From Candidatus Endonucleibacter sp. (ex Gigantidas childressi) (GTDB lineage: Bacteria > Pseudomonadota > Gammaproteobacteria > Pseudomonadales > Endozoicomonadaceae), in contig JASXSU010000006.1 in the NCBI GenBank assembly GCA_030674875.1, positions 1 to 34,106 on the forward strand: 34,106 nucleotides of DNA, read 5' to 3'. Under the pieces are notes generated by a model. That model searched no databases and was not told where the DNA came from. It saw only the letters and a list, made by a program, of their open reading frames with translations. The position numbers and the translations under genes are program-made. Numbering within the stretch: position 1 is the stretch's first letter; each line of letters starts with the position of its first letter. Below, one piece after another: positions 1 to 9,300 of the stretch.

Positions 1-132
1 TGTTGTTGCTTGTTCTGGCGCTTGCGTTAAGCAAGGTGCATTCCACACCATAATAAGAGGCTCTTTATAACGACAATATTCTTCTGGTTTAATTTCACAA
101 TCTTCCCCTATAAAAGGCAACTTACTCCTCCT
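1..132 (-). pseudogene. Copy 1, frameshifted 3' continuation (runs off window)
   Basis: The minus strand, read one frame away from the main copy 1 ORF, continues the family C-terminus: RRSKLPFIGEDCEIKPEE, then YCRYKEPLIMVWNAPC and LTQAPEQATT. It matches the equivalent part of copy 8 at about 29059-29190. An extra A at 133 relative to the other copies explains the break. The transmembrane segment and tail must lie beyond the left edge. Confidence 0.8.
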
Positions 133-3100
133 AGCATTGATTAGTTAAGTTCATATTATAATTATACTGATGGTGTGAGACTCCGTTCGCATCATTGTAA
201 GGTGAGTTATCGAATATCTTTTTAGTTTCATCAAAAGTACAATTACTTATTCCATCTTTATTCTCTCCAATACAAAACCCTATTTGTACATTTGATCTCT
301 TCCCTTCAAATAGTACCATGCTCCTACTTACCGTAAAGTTTGAAATAGAAGCGGAATCAATAAACCCAACAGCACCACCTATTGTTATATCCGTTACTCC
401 CTTAATATTGATAAAGCTTTGACTAACTGCAAGCTGTTCATATGCATCATTTTCTGCCATCTGGCCAGTCCCCCACCCAGCATACACCGAACCACCATCT
501 ATACTCAAGTTAGTTTTGATGATCATTGTATTGGAAAATTGTACGCCTGACTCTGACCTTCCAAAACCACCGCCAACGTTGGATAATCCCCACCGTGAGG
601 ATGAGTTAGCAGCACTAATAACAGTATCAATAACAGTAAGGTCTACAGCAGTAATATCACGAGCAGACCCTATTCCGCCCCCAATAGAAGGAATGTCAGT
701 ATCCGCAATAATAGTAGAGCTAGCAACTGTAGCATGTTCCATTTTACTGCCCTCACCACATCCGATCACCCCACCTACACAAAGACCCTTTACTTCCGTC
801 CTAATAACATGACAGGTACTAACTTTATCAGACTTTGAGTAACCTACTATTCCTCCGACACGAGCTCCAGAAATAATCGAATCTATAACGGTAACATTCT
901 GTATGGTATTCGAAAGGGAATGCCCAGCAACACCTCCAACATAACCTTTTTGACCCGCGACCTTTACAATAGTGTTGCCAATATAAACTTCTTTAATTCT
1001 CACACTTCGCATCTTTCCTACTACCCCACCGACATGTTCTTCCCAGCCTGAGGCAGTAATATTGACATTTACTATCATTACTTTAAAAAATTCACTCCCA
1101 TTATTATATACTTCTCCTACTACCCCACCAACATAGCTAAGCCCAGCGACATTAAGAGTGCTATTTGCTATCATTACATTATCAAAACTAGATGCCTCCA
1201 ACATAACATTAGAGACCATACCTATTACACTATCTATACCAACCCCTTCAAACTTACTATTCTCAATTTTGATAAATCTAACTATGGACTTATCATGCAT
1301 AGTATTGGCAACTGCTGGGTCACATTCTGCATTCCTAGTGTCAACATTATTGAAGTTTATGTTTTGAACGATTCCATTACCTGAAAGTCTGTCTATCAAA
1401 CAGCATGGCAGCTCGTCAAGGGTTTCATTATTTCCATTGAAATCACCTGTAAACACCGGTATTGGTTTGTTGAATTTTTTTACGTTAAAGCTTGCAGTTA
1501 GTTTATAGCTGCCGTTACTAGGGTAATCTGCATGATTGCCAATTAAGTTCAGCTCTGTGACATTACTGATGCCAATAACATTAGAAGCAGAGGCTGCACT
1601 CACATCCCTAATATGCCGAAAATGGTTACTATTTAAATTTGAGCTATCGTGTGCTTGGGTATGGTTCTGAAAAAATGCCTCAGCTTGAGGAGAGCTTGCT
1701 GCTGTAGCAGAGTCCACAACAGCTAAAACACACAAGCCTACAACTGCGCCCATAAGAAGCCTACTGTAAAACGATGAATTATAGCTAGATCCTATCCACA
1801 CAGTATTGCGCTGGCCTCTTGCTTGCTCTTCATTTTTTTCTTCATAATCTATATTAATAAAACACCAATCTACGTGCAAAGGTGATGATTTGGTTGTATT
1901 AGTACCATCACTTTCATAACTCCCATCCGCTTCATTAACCTCAACATCATTTTGTGATTTACTTTTTTGTAACGTATAGTCGTTTGTTGGCATAGACAAC
2001 CAATCTCTATGCTTTTCTTCAGCACTATTGTGTTTCGCAAAATCATTACCACTTGCTGGAATATCTATTGGCTGGTCTGCTTGCTCATATTGTAACTCAC
2101 AATCATTAGCATTTTTATCTGAAACAGCAGTAACAAGTGGTTGGTAGCAATATGTTTTTTGTCGTATATCTGCTTTACGCTGTAACCCTGTTAACAGGGT
2201 AAATGCTTGTTCTTTATCTGAACTAGTAAAATCCTGTGCAACCAGTGTAATTAAAGCATCTTTTATGGTTATATCTCCTTCTTTATGCAGGCTATCTATT
2301 TTTATCAACTCTGCCATAACCAATTGTATGCCTGTATTATCTGAGTTATCTGTTAAATGCAAGGCATTTTTTTGTACCATATTAACCCAGGCAGTCATTA
2401 TTTTTTTGCTTTGCTCTTGCTTGGTTGGTGGTGCCGTAAAGCCATTTTTTACAACATTAAATACATAGTTAATACCAGATGCAACTTTACCCAAAAGACT
2501 GTCTTTCATGTTTTTCTTTAGACCTTCCTCTAGGTATTCATCCCAGTCTTCTTGGCCAAATGATCCGTTTTGTTTATCTTTCTTTGTTTTAGCTTGGTCC
2601 TCTGGGTTAAGGCTTTCTTGTTGTTCTAGGTTGCTATGCATTGCATCTAATGCCACAAATCCAGACTGATAAATGACATTTAATTGTTGTACTGTTTTAA
2701 ACTGATCACTTAAATTTTTTATAACATCGCTAGCTAATAAAGTATTAGCAATCTCTCTGGCTTCACAATCACGTAAAGACTCATTTGCACCATGCCATAC
2801 CTCGGTTACATCTTTTGAGTTGTAATGCAAATAGGAGAAAAATACTTTTTCCTCTGCGCTTATGCCATTTGTTTTGTTTTCTGCTGCAGTCAAATGATAA
2901 TCTTGCGTAACCCAACGTTTGCTATCATCTAGTAATTTGCTTATTAAGCTATCGGAATTACGCGCACCCCAATTCACCAATGCTTCTAATACTGGATATT
3001 GTATCTCTGATGGCGTATTACTTGTTGTAGCTACTACATAATGGGTTGATAATACATCCACTAAGTTACGCGTTTGCTTCAAGACAACCTCATTTAAGAA

Positions 3101-3817
3101 GTGCGTATCATTTTGTGCTCTTGACATCAGCGAACTTACTTGTTCATCTAATTTGGCGCAAATTAGTGGGCTAGCGTTACTCGTCTTAACCTTATCTTGC
3201 CACAAGGTGTGAAGCTTATAAAAGCATTGCTTTGCTCTAGAATTCAATACCTCTGCAACGAACATTTGCTCTTCTTTAGTGAGCTGTGTAAACGTTGTTT
3301 TTGTACTTTTTGGCAGGCGGCAACAAGCTCTCTTCTTTATTTCTTGGGTGATACCGCTAAAACCTATTATCCAGCTAGGTGATTCTAACCCAGCGTTAAT
3401 TATGTCTTGTTCAAGCTCACCAACTTCTAGCAAAATACTTACATATACCATAGCAAGCACTTCAAACACGTTTTTTCCCTTAAATGCTTCTAGAGTAACA
3501 GAAAGATCGTTGTCATCTAGCACATGTTGCAAGCAACTAATGCTATTATCATGGCTTTTGCTATATTCAGCGCCTCCTAATAAGTTGCTACTACTAAAAC
3601 ACCTTCCAGCTAAGTTTGCCTCTCTATCAGCCTGACTATTGGTCCAACTTTTTTTGAGTGGCTGCTCGGCACCTTGTTGGTGCAACTGCTCTGCCGGTGA
3701 CGTATAATTTTGCGCTGAACTTACACTGCAACCACAGGCCAATATCAACAGTAAAAAAACACTTTTTACATGTTTGCAACAGAATGGAATTGAATAAGAT
3801 TTAAATGAGATAAACAT
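131..3817 (-). CDS. Copy 1: GLUG-repeat surface protein, frameshifted near C-terminus
   Basis: Encodes 1,228 residues. Residues 1-35 are a Sec signal peptide with a hydrophobic core and LACGC; cleavage after SSA or lipidation at C28 or C30 are both possible. Residues about 60-640 form the invariant helical domain, which I do not recognise. Residues about 685-710 are a second hydrophobic, signal-like segment ending ATAAS. From about 860 on come GLUG-type repeats (VGGVVGEV, VGGVVGKM, VGGVAGHS, VGGIVGYS, VGGVIGCG). The frame ends at TAG just after the NQC motif, because an extra base at 133 shifts the frame; the expected Cys-rich end continues in another frame at 1-132. The start is ATG at 3817, 11 nt after AGGAG. 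Probably an exported, membrane-anchored adhesin or antigen; role inferred only. Confidence 0.85.
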   Translation of the reverse strand: MFISFKSYSIPFCCKHVKSVFLLLILACGCSVSSAQNYTSPAEQLHQQGAEQPLKKSWTNSQADREANLAGRCFSSSNLLGGAEYSKSHDNSISCLQHVLDDNDLSVTLEAFKGKNVFEVLAMVYVSILLEVGELEQDIINAGLESPSWIIGFSGITQEIKKRACCRLPKSTKTTFTQLTKEEQMFVAEVLNSRAKQCFYKLHTLWQDKVKTSNASPLICAKLDEQVSSLMSRAQNDTHFLNEVVLKQTRNLVDVLSTHYVVATTSNTPSEIQYPVLEALVNWGARNSDSLISKLLDDSKRWVTQDYHLTAAENKTNGISAEEKVFFSYLHYNSKDVTEVWHGANESLRDCEAREIANTLLASDVIKNLSDQFKTVQQLNVIYQSGFVALDAMHSNLEQQESLNPEDQAKTKKDKQNGSFGQEDWDEYLEEGLKKNMKDSLLGKVASGINYVFNVVKNGFTAPPTKQEQSKKIMTAWVNMVQKNALHLTDNSDNTGIQLVMAELIKIDSLHKEGDITIKDALITLVAQDFTSSDKEQAFTLLTGLQRKADIRQKTYCYQPLVTAVSDKNANDCELQYEQADQPIDIPASGNDFAKHNSAEEKHRDWLSMPTNDYTLQKSKSQNDVEVNEADGSYESDGTNTTKSSPLHVDWCFINIDYEEKNEEQARGQRNTVWIGSSYNSSFYSRLLMGAVVGLCVLAVVDSATAASSPQAEAFFQNHTQAHDSSNLNSNHFRHIRDVSAASASNVIGISNVTELNLIGNHADYPSNGSYKLTASFNVKKFNKPIPVFTGDFNGNNETLDELPCCLIDRLSGNGIVQNINFNNVDTRNAECDPAVANTMHDKSIVRFIKIENSKFEGVGIDSVIGMVSNVMLEASSFDNVMIANSTLNVAGLSYVGGVVGEVYNNGSEFFKVMIVNVNITASGWEEHVGGVVGKMRSVRIKEVYIGNTIVKVAGQKGYVGGVAGHSLSNTIQNVTVIDSIISGARVGGIVGYSKSDKVSTCHVIRTEVKGLCVGGVIGCGEGSKMEHATVASSTIIADTDIPSIGGGIGSARDITAVDLTVIDTVISAANSSSRWGLSNVGGGFGRSESGVQFSNTMIIKTNLSIDGGSVYAGWGTGQMAENDAYEQLAVSQSFINIKGVTDITIGGAVGFIDSASISNFTVSRSMVLFEGKRSNVQIGFCIGENKDGISNCTFDETKKIFDNSPYNDANGVSHHQYNYNMNLTNQC

Positions 3818-3828
3818 AGTGCTATGTA

Positions 3829-3840
3829 CTCCTGATTATA
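3829..3840 (-). promoter_or_regulatory. Shine-Dalgarno AGGAG and adjacent TATAAT, copy 1
   Basis: AGGAG (3829-3833) lies 11 nt upstream of the ATG. A perfect TATAAT (3835-3840) sits one base further upstream. If TATAAT were the -10 box, transcription would start at or past the AGGAG, so the two signals compete; the pair is conserved in every intact 5' end of the array. No good -35 is visible at 17 nt. Confidence 0.5.
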
Positions 3841-3870
3841 TGCTGTTTTTACTGCTGATAAATACTAGCA

Positions 3871-3894
3871 CATAAACAACATAAACAACATAAC
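3871..3894. repeat. 9-bp tandem repeats upstream of copy 1
   Basis: Plus strand carries cataaacaa/cataaacaa/cataac, a 9-bp direct repeat about 55-80 bp upstream of the ATG. Other copies carry 11-bp repeats of related sequence at the same place. The rest of the spacer (3818-4037) shows no other gene. Confidence 0.6.
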
Positions 3895-4037
3895 TGACCA
3901 AGCTATAGATCGACACACTGTATTATTGTATAAATTATTCCTTTAGCATAGAGAAAAAAGAATACCCACCTGCATTAACCTGTTTTATCATGATCTTCTG
4001 CGCAATCATTTTCATCTAAGCCATCATCATTATCTGC

Positions 4038-5681
4038 TTAATAATCTGCTGTTAGAGAACCCCTCTCCTCGAGATGATAATCTGTTAGCTGATTACTATT
4101 ATCTGAACAACAACCACAGTTCACAGTTGTTAGCAATCTCTGCAATAAGCCTCTTATCCAACCTATACAGCCAGATCGTGTACTCGCATGGCTATGGCTA
4201 TCACCAGTATCAATGCATTCCTCTTCATTATTTGTACGTGAACCACTTTCCATATCATTATTGTGTTTCGCAAAATCATTACCACTTGCTGGAATATCTA
4301 TTGGCTGGTCTGCTTGCTCATATTGTAACTCACAATCATTAGCATTTTTATCTGAAACAGCAGTAACAAGTGGTTGGTAGCAATATGTTTTTTGTCGTAT
4401 ATCTGCTTTACGCTGTAACCCTGTTAACAGGGTAAACGCTTGTTCTTTATCTGAACTAGTACAATCCTGTGCAACCAGTGTAATTAAAGCATCTTTTATG
4501 GTTATATCTCCTTCTTTATGCAGGCTATCTATTTTTATCAACTCTGCCATAACCAATTGTATGCCTTTATTATCTGAGCTATCTGTTAAATGCAAGGCAT
4601 TTTTTTGTACCATATTAACCCAGGCAGTCATTATTTTTTTGCTTTGCTCTTGCTTGGTTGGTGGTGCCGTAAAGCCATTTTTTACAACATTAAATACATA
4701 GTTAATACCAGATGCAACCTTACCCAAAAGACTGTCTTTCATGTTTTTCTTTAGACCTTCCTTTAGGTATTCATCCCAGTCTTCTTGGCCAAATGATTCG
4801 TTTTGTTTATCTTTCTGTGTTTTAGTTTGGTCCTCTGGGTTAAGGCTTTCTTGTTGTTCTAGGTTGCTATGCATTGCATCTAATGCCACAAATCCAGACT
4901 GATAAATGACATTTAATTGTTGTACTGTTTTAAACTGATCACTTAAATTTTTTATAACATCGCTAGCTAATAAAGTATTAGCAATCTCTCTGGCTTCACA
5001 ATCACGTAAAGACTCATTTGCACCATGCCATACCTCGGTTACATCTTTTGAGTTGTAATGCAAATAAGAGAAAAATACTTTTTCCTCTGCGCTTATGCCA
5101 TTTGTTTTGTTTTCTGCTGCAGTCAAATGATAATCTTGCGTAACCCAACGTTTGCTATCATCTAGTAATTTGCTTATTAAGCTATCGGAATTACGCGCAC
5201 CCCAATTCACCAATGCTTCTAATACTGGATATTGTATCTCTGATGGCGTATTACTTGTTGTAGCTACTACATAATGGGTTGATAATACATCCACTAAGTT
5301 ACGCGTTTGCTTCAAGACAACCTCATTTAAGAAGTGCGTATCATTTTGTGCTCTTAACATCAGCGAACTTACTTGTTCATCTAATTTGGCGCAAATTAGT
5401 GGGCTAGCGTTACTCGTCTTAACCTTATCTTGCCACAAGGTGTGAAGCTTATAAAAGCATTGCTTTGCTCTAGAATTCAATACCTCTGCAACGAACATTT
5501 GCTCTTCTTTAGTGAGCTGTGTAAACGTTGTTTTTGTACTTTTTGGCAGGCGGCAACAAGCTCTCTTCTTTATTTCTTGGGTGATACCGCTAAAACCTAT
5601 TATCCAGCTAGGTGATTCTAACCCAGCGTTAATTATGTCTTGTTCAAGCTCACCAACTTCTAGCAAAATACTTACATACAA
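4038..5681 (-). pseudogene. Copy 2: short-form paralogue, 5' truncated
   Basis: The frame of 547 codons matches residues about 125 onward of the family's invariant helical domain up to GNDFAKHN. It then switches to a private tail of about 75 residues, with SGCIGWIRGLLQRLL followed by NCGCCSDNSN and ending LTADY. It has no GLUG domain and no final transmembrane helix, so it is a module-only version of the family. The signal peptide and first ~123 residues are missing: family sequence stops at about 5678 and is replaced by the 472-bp block. An in-frame TAG lies immediately before the first possible start, a TTG at 5681, with only AGGTGA as a weak ribosome site. Most likely a remnant, though internal translation cannot be excluded. 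Confidence 0.75.
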
Positions 5682-5710
5682 CTAGCATCACCTATTACCC
5701 TCGGGTTAAG

Positions 5711-5737
5711 TTGACGACATTAAAGTATGAATAAAAT
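5711..5737 (+). promoter_or_regulatory. Candidate plus-strand promoter in junction block
   Basis: TTGACG (5711-5716) and TAAAAT (5732-5737) each match 5 of 6 consensus bases, but the 15-bp spacer is short. It faces the hairpin at 5891-5929 and would give an RNA of about 190 nt. The same sequence is present at 28185-28211. Confidence 0.25.
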
Positions 5738-5891
5738 CATATCGTTAGCCGTAACTCTTAAGGTTGATGCGCACCAAATCCGTCTTTATTGCACAGCTCA
5801 TACCACCCTTACTGCATTCTGTATAGCGTATCTGAATATCTTTGCTCGTTTACTGACTACTCATCCTTCAACAGTAACGAGTATACCTTAA
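5727..5891 (+). CDS. Possible 54-residue small ORF in junction block
   Basis: ATG at 5727 to TAA at 5889-5891, beginning MNKIISLAVTLKVDAH and ending TVTSIP. No clear Shine-Dalgarno precedes it. The stop abuts a GGGGG/CCCCC hairpin followed by TTTATAT. An identical ORF lies at 28201-28365, but since the whole block is a recent duplicate this is not evidence of selection. I do not recognise the product. It could instead be a chance ORF within a non-coding transcript. Confidence 0.25.
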   Translation: MNKIISLAVTLKVDAHQIRLYCTAHTTLTAFCIAYLNIFARLLTTHPSTVTSIP

Positions 5892-5929
5892 GAGGGGGCA
5901 TCCTTTGTTTTTTTGTAAGCACCCCCTTT
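5891..5929 (+). terminator. GC-rich hairpin in junction block
   Basis: AGAGGGGG (5891-5898) pairs with CCCCCTTT (5922-5929), loop 23 nt, followed on the plus strand by ATATGATCC after TTT. The better U-run is on the plus strand, so it fits a plus-strand transcript ending here, but could also end the minus-strand copy 3 transcript. Repeated at 28365-28403. Confidence 0.35.
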
Positions 5930-6150
5930 ATATGATCCACAGTTATTTTGTTAAACCTCCCTAGCTACCTTTTTTATAATCTTACCACTAGCTAGCCACT
6001 TCTAAACTAGCTTATTTATTTATTTTTTAATCTATTTTTACGTTTTGGTAATGGATTTTCTACCTTTTTCGGCAGAACTTCATCTACACTAATCTGTTTA
6101 TAACCACGTGATAGTGTTCCCTTATTTACCTCATCATCTACTAGGCTCAG

Positions 6151-6328
6151 TTAGTGCATCTGTTCATACATATCTACTAACGCGCTAGTATTGTTTGGCG
6201 CAATTATTGGATTTGCAGCATTATCTATGGATTTTTTAGCTTTAGCTTGATCTTTCGCTTTTTTAGCTTTTTTATCTTTTCCGCTTGGATGGTTATCATC
6301 TTCTGTAGACAGCTCCCTATGACCTGAC
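6151..6328 (-). pseudogene. Copy 3, C-terminal tail in shifted frame
   Basis: This is the charged tail SGHRELSTEDDNHPSGKD, then the Lys-rich KKAKKAKDQAKAKK and the end ALVDMYEQMH. It is the natural continuation of copy 3 but is out of frame with the main ORF because of one extra base near 6329. The frame stays open upstream to 6405, but there it only shadows the transmembrane region. Copy 8 has the same tail in frame, which proves the connection. After TAA the same frame runs 44 more codons to 6016. Confidence 0.7.
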
Positions 6329-9300
6329 ACAACAACCTCCATTATTATGCCTTTTATACCAATAAAAACCACCACCAACAGCAGCAACGGCAATAAAAGC
6401 AGCACCAGATGCTACAAGTGCGATTGTAGGCACCGAGGCTGGTGTTTTTGCTAAGCAAGGTGCATTCCACACCATAATAAGAGGCTCTTTATAACGTCTA
6501 TATTCTTCTGGTTTAATTTCACAATCGTTCCCTATAAAAGGCAACTTACTCCCCTTGCATTGATTAGCTAAGTTCATATTATAATTATACTGATGGTGTG
6601 AGACTCCGTTCGCATCATTGTAAGATGAGTTATCGAATATCTTTTTAGTTTCATCAAAAGTACAATTACTTATTCCATGTTTATTCTCTCCAATACAAAA
6701 TCCTATTTGTACATTTGATCCATCCCCTTCAAATAGTATCTTGCTCCTGCTTACCGTAAAGTTTGAAATAGAAGCGGAATCAGTAAACCCAACAGCACCA
6801 CCTATTTTTATATGCGTTACCCCTGTAATATTGATAAAGCTTTGACTAACTGCAAGCTGTTCATATGCACCACTTCCCGTCATCTGGCCCACCCCCCATC
6901 CAGCATACAAAAGACCATCATCTCCATCTATACTCAAGTTAGTTTTGATGATCATTGTATTTAAAAATTGTACGCCTGACTCTGAACTTCCAAAACCACC
7001 GCCAACTTCTGATTGATATTCTGAGGGTTTGATAACAACATCAATAACAGTATCAATAACAGTAAGGTCTACAGCAGTAAAAGATTTAGATAACCCTATT
7101 CCGCCCCCAACAGAAGGAGCTTCAGCATGCGCAATAATAGTAGAACTAGCAACTGTAGCATTTTTCATTTCACTGATTGCACCATATCCGATCACCCCAC
7201 CTACAAAACGACCACTTACTTCCGTCCTAATAACATGACAGGTACTAACTTTTTCATACCATGAGCCACCTACTATTCCTCCGGCATATTTTCCAGAAAT
7301 ATTCGAATCTATAACGGTAACATTCTGTATGAGACTACCAATGGAGTATCCAACAACACCTCCAACATAACCTCTTTGATCCGAGAACTTTACAATAGTC
7401 TTGCCGATATAAACTTCTTTAACTTTCACACCTTTCATATATCCTACTACCCCACCGACAAATTCAACCCCAGCCCCAGCCCCAGCGACATTAAGAGTGC
7501 TATTTGCTATCATTACATTATCAAAACTAGATCCCTCCCGCATAACATTAGAGACCATACCTATAGCATTCCCTTTAACCGCGATCAAATCCTCTTCAAA
7601 ATAGCTACCAACCCCTTTAAACTGACTATTCTCAATTTTGATAAATCTAACTATGGAATCATCAGTCATAGTCTTAGCAACTGCTGGATCACATTCTGCA
7701 TTCCTAGTGTCAACATTATTGAGGTTTATGTTTTGAACGATTCCATTACCTGAAAGTGCGTCTATCAAACAGCATGGCAGCTCGTCAAGGGTTTCACAAT
7801 TTCCATTGAAATCACCTGTAAACTCCGGTATTGGTTTGTTGAATTTTTTTACGTTAAAGCTTCCAGTTAGTTTATAGCGGCCGTTACTAGGGTAATCTGC
7901 ATGATTGCCAATTAAGTTCAGCTCTGCTACATTACTAATGCCAATAACATTAGAAGCAGAGGCTGAACTCACATCCCTAATATGACGAGAATGGCTACTA
8001 TTTAAATTTGAGCTATTGTGTGCTTGGGTATGGTTCTGAAAAAATGCCTCAGCTTGAGGAGAGCTTGCTGCTGTAGCAGAGTCCACAACAGCTAAAACAC
8101 ACAAGCCTACAACTGCGCCCATAAGAAGCCTACTGTAAAACGATGAATTATAGCTAGATCCTATCCACACAGTATTGCGCTGGCCTCTTGCTTGCTCTTC
8201 ATTTTTTTCTTCATAATCTAGATTAATAAAACACCAATCTACGTGCAAAGGTGATGATTTGGTTGTATTAGTACCATCACTTTCATAACTCCCATCCGCT
8301 TCATTAACCTCAACATCATTTTGTGATTTACTTTTTTGTAACGTATAGTCGTTTGTTGGCATAGACAACCAATCTCTATGCTTTTCTTCAGCACTATTGT
8401 GTTTCGCAAAATCATTACCACTTGCTGGAATATCTATTGGCTGGTCTGCTTGCTCATATTGTAACTCACAATCATTAGCATTTTTATCTGAAGCAGCAGT
8501 AACAAGTGGTTGGTAGCAATATGTTTTTTGTCGTATATCTGCTTTACGCTGTAACCCTGTTAACAGGGTAAACGCTTGTTCTTTATCTGAACTAGTACAA
8601 TCCTGTGCAACCAGTGTAATTAAAGCATCTTTTATGGTTATATCTCCTTCTTTATGCAGGCTATCTATTTTTATCAACTCTGCCATAACCAATTGTATAC
8701 CTGTATTATCTGAGCTATCTGTTAAATGCAAGGCATTTTTTTGTACCATATTAACCCAGGCAGTCATTATTTTTTTGCTTTGCTCTTGCTTGGTTGGTGG
8801 TGCCGTAAAGCCATTTTTTACAACATTAAATACATAGTTAATACCAGATGCAACTTTACCCAAAAGACTGTCTTTCATGTTTTTCTTTAGACCTTCCTCT
8901 AGGTATTCATCCCAGTCTTCTTGGCCAAATGATCCGTTTTGTTTATCTTTCTTTGTTTTAGCTTGGCCCTCTGGGTTAAGGCTTTCTTGTTGTTCTAGGT
9001 TGCTATGCATTGCATCTAATGCCACAAATCCAGACTGATAAATGACATTTAATTGTTGTACTGTTTTAAACTGATCACTTAAATTTTTTATAACATCGCT
9101 AGCTAATAAAGTATTAGTAATCTCTCTGGCTTCACAATCACGTAAAGACTCATTTGCACCATGCCATACCTCGGTTACATCTTTTGAGTTGTAATGCAAA
9201 TAAGAGAAAAATACTTTTTCCTCTGCGCTTATGCCATTTGTTTTGTTTTCTTCTGCAGTCAAATGATAATCTTGCGTAACCCAACGTCTGCTATCATCTA

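Larger units (their letters stand above)
5679..6150. repeat. 472-bp junction block, first copy
   Basis: Fills the gap between truncated copy 2 and the stop codon of copy 3. It is repeated at 28153-28624 with the only difference I see at 6022 (A) versus 28496 (C). It is not related to the normal 400-bp spacers. It contains a 54-codon plus-strand ORF, a GC-rich hairpin, and at its right end 44 codons in frame with the copy 3 tail after its stop. I see no transposase, terminal inverted repeats or target-site duplications. Confidence 0.85.

Noticed and set aside
5679-6150. Insertion sequence as the source of the 472-bp block
   Set aside because: No transposase reading frame, no terminal inverted repeats and no target duplication seen; better explained as the 3' flank of MYEQMH-tail genes joined by recombination.
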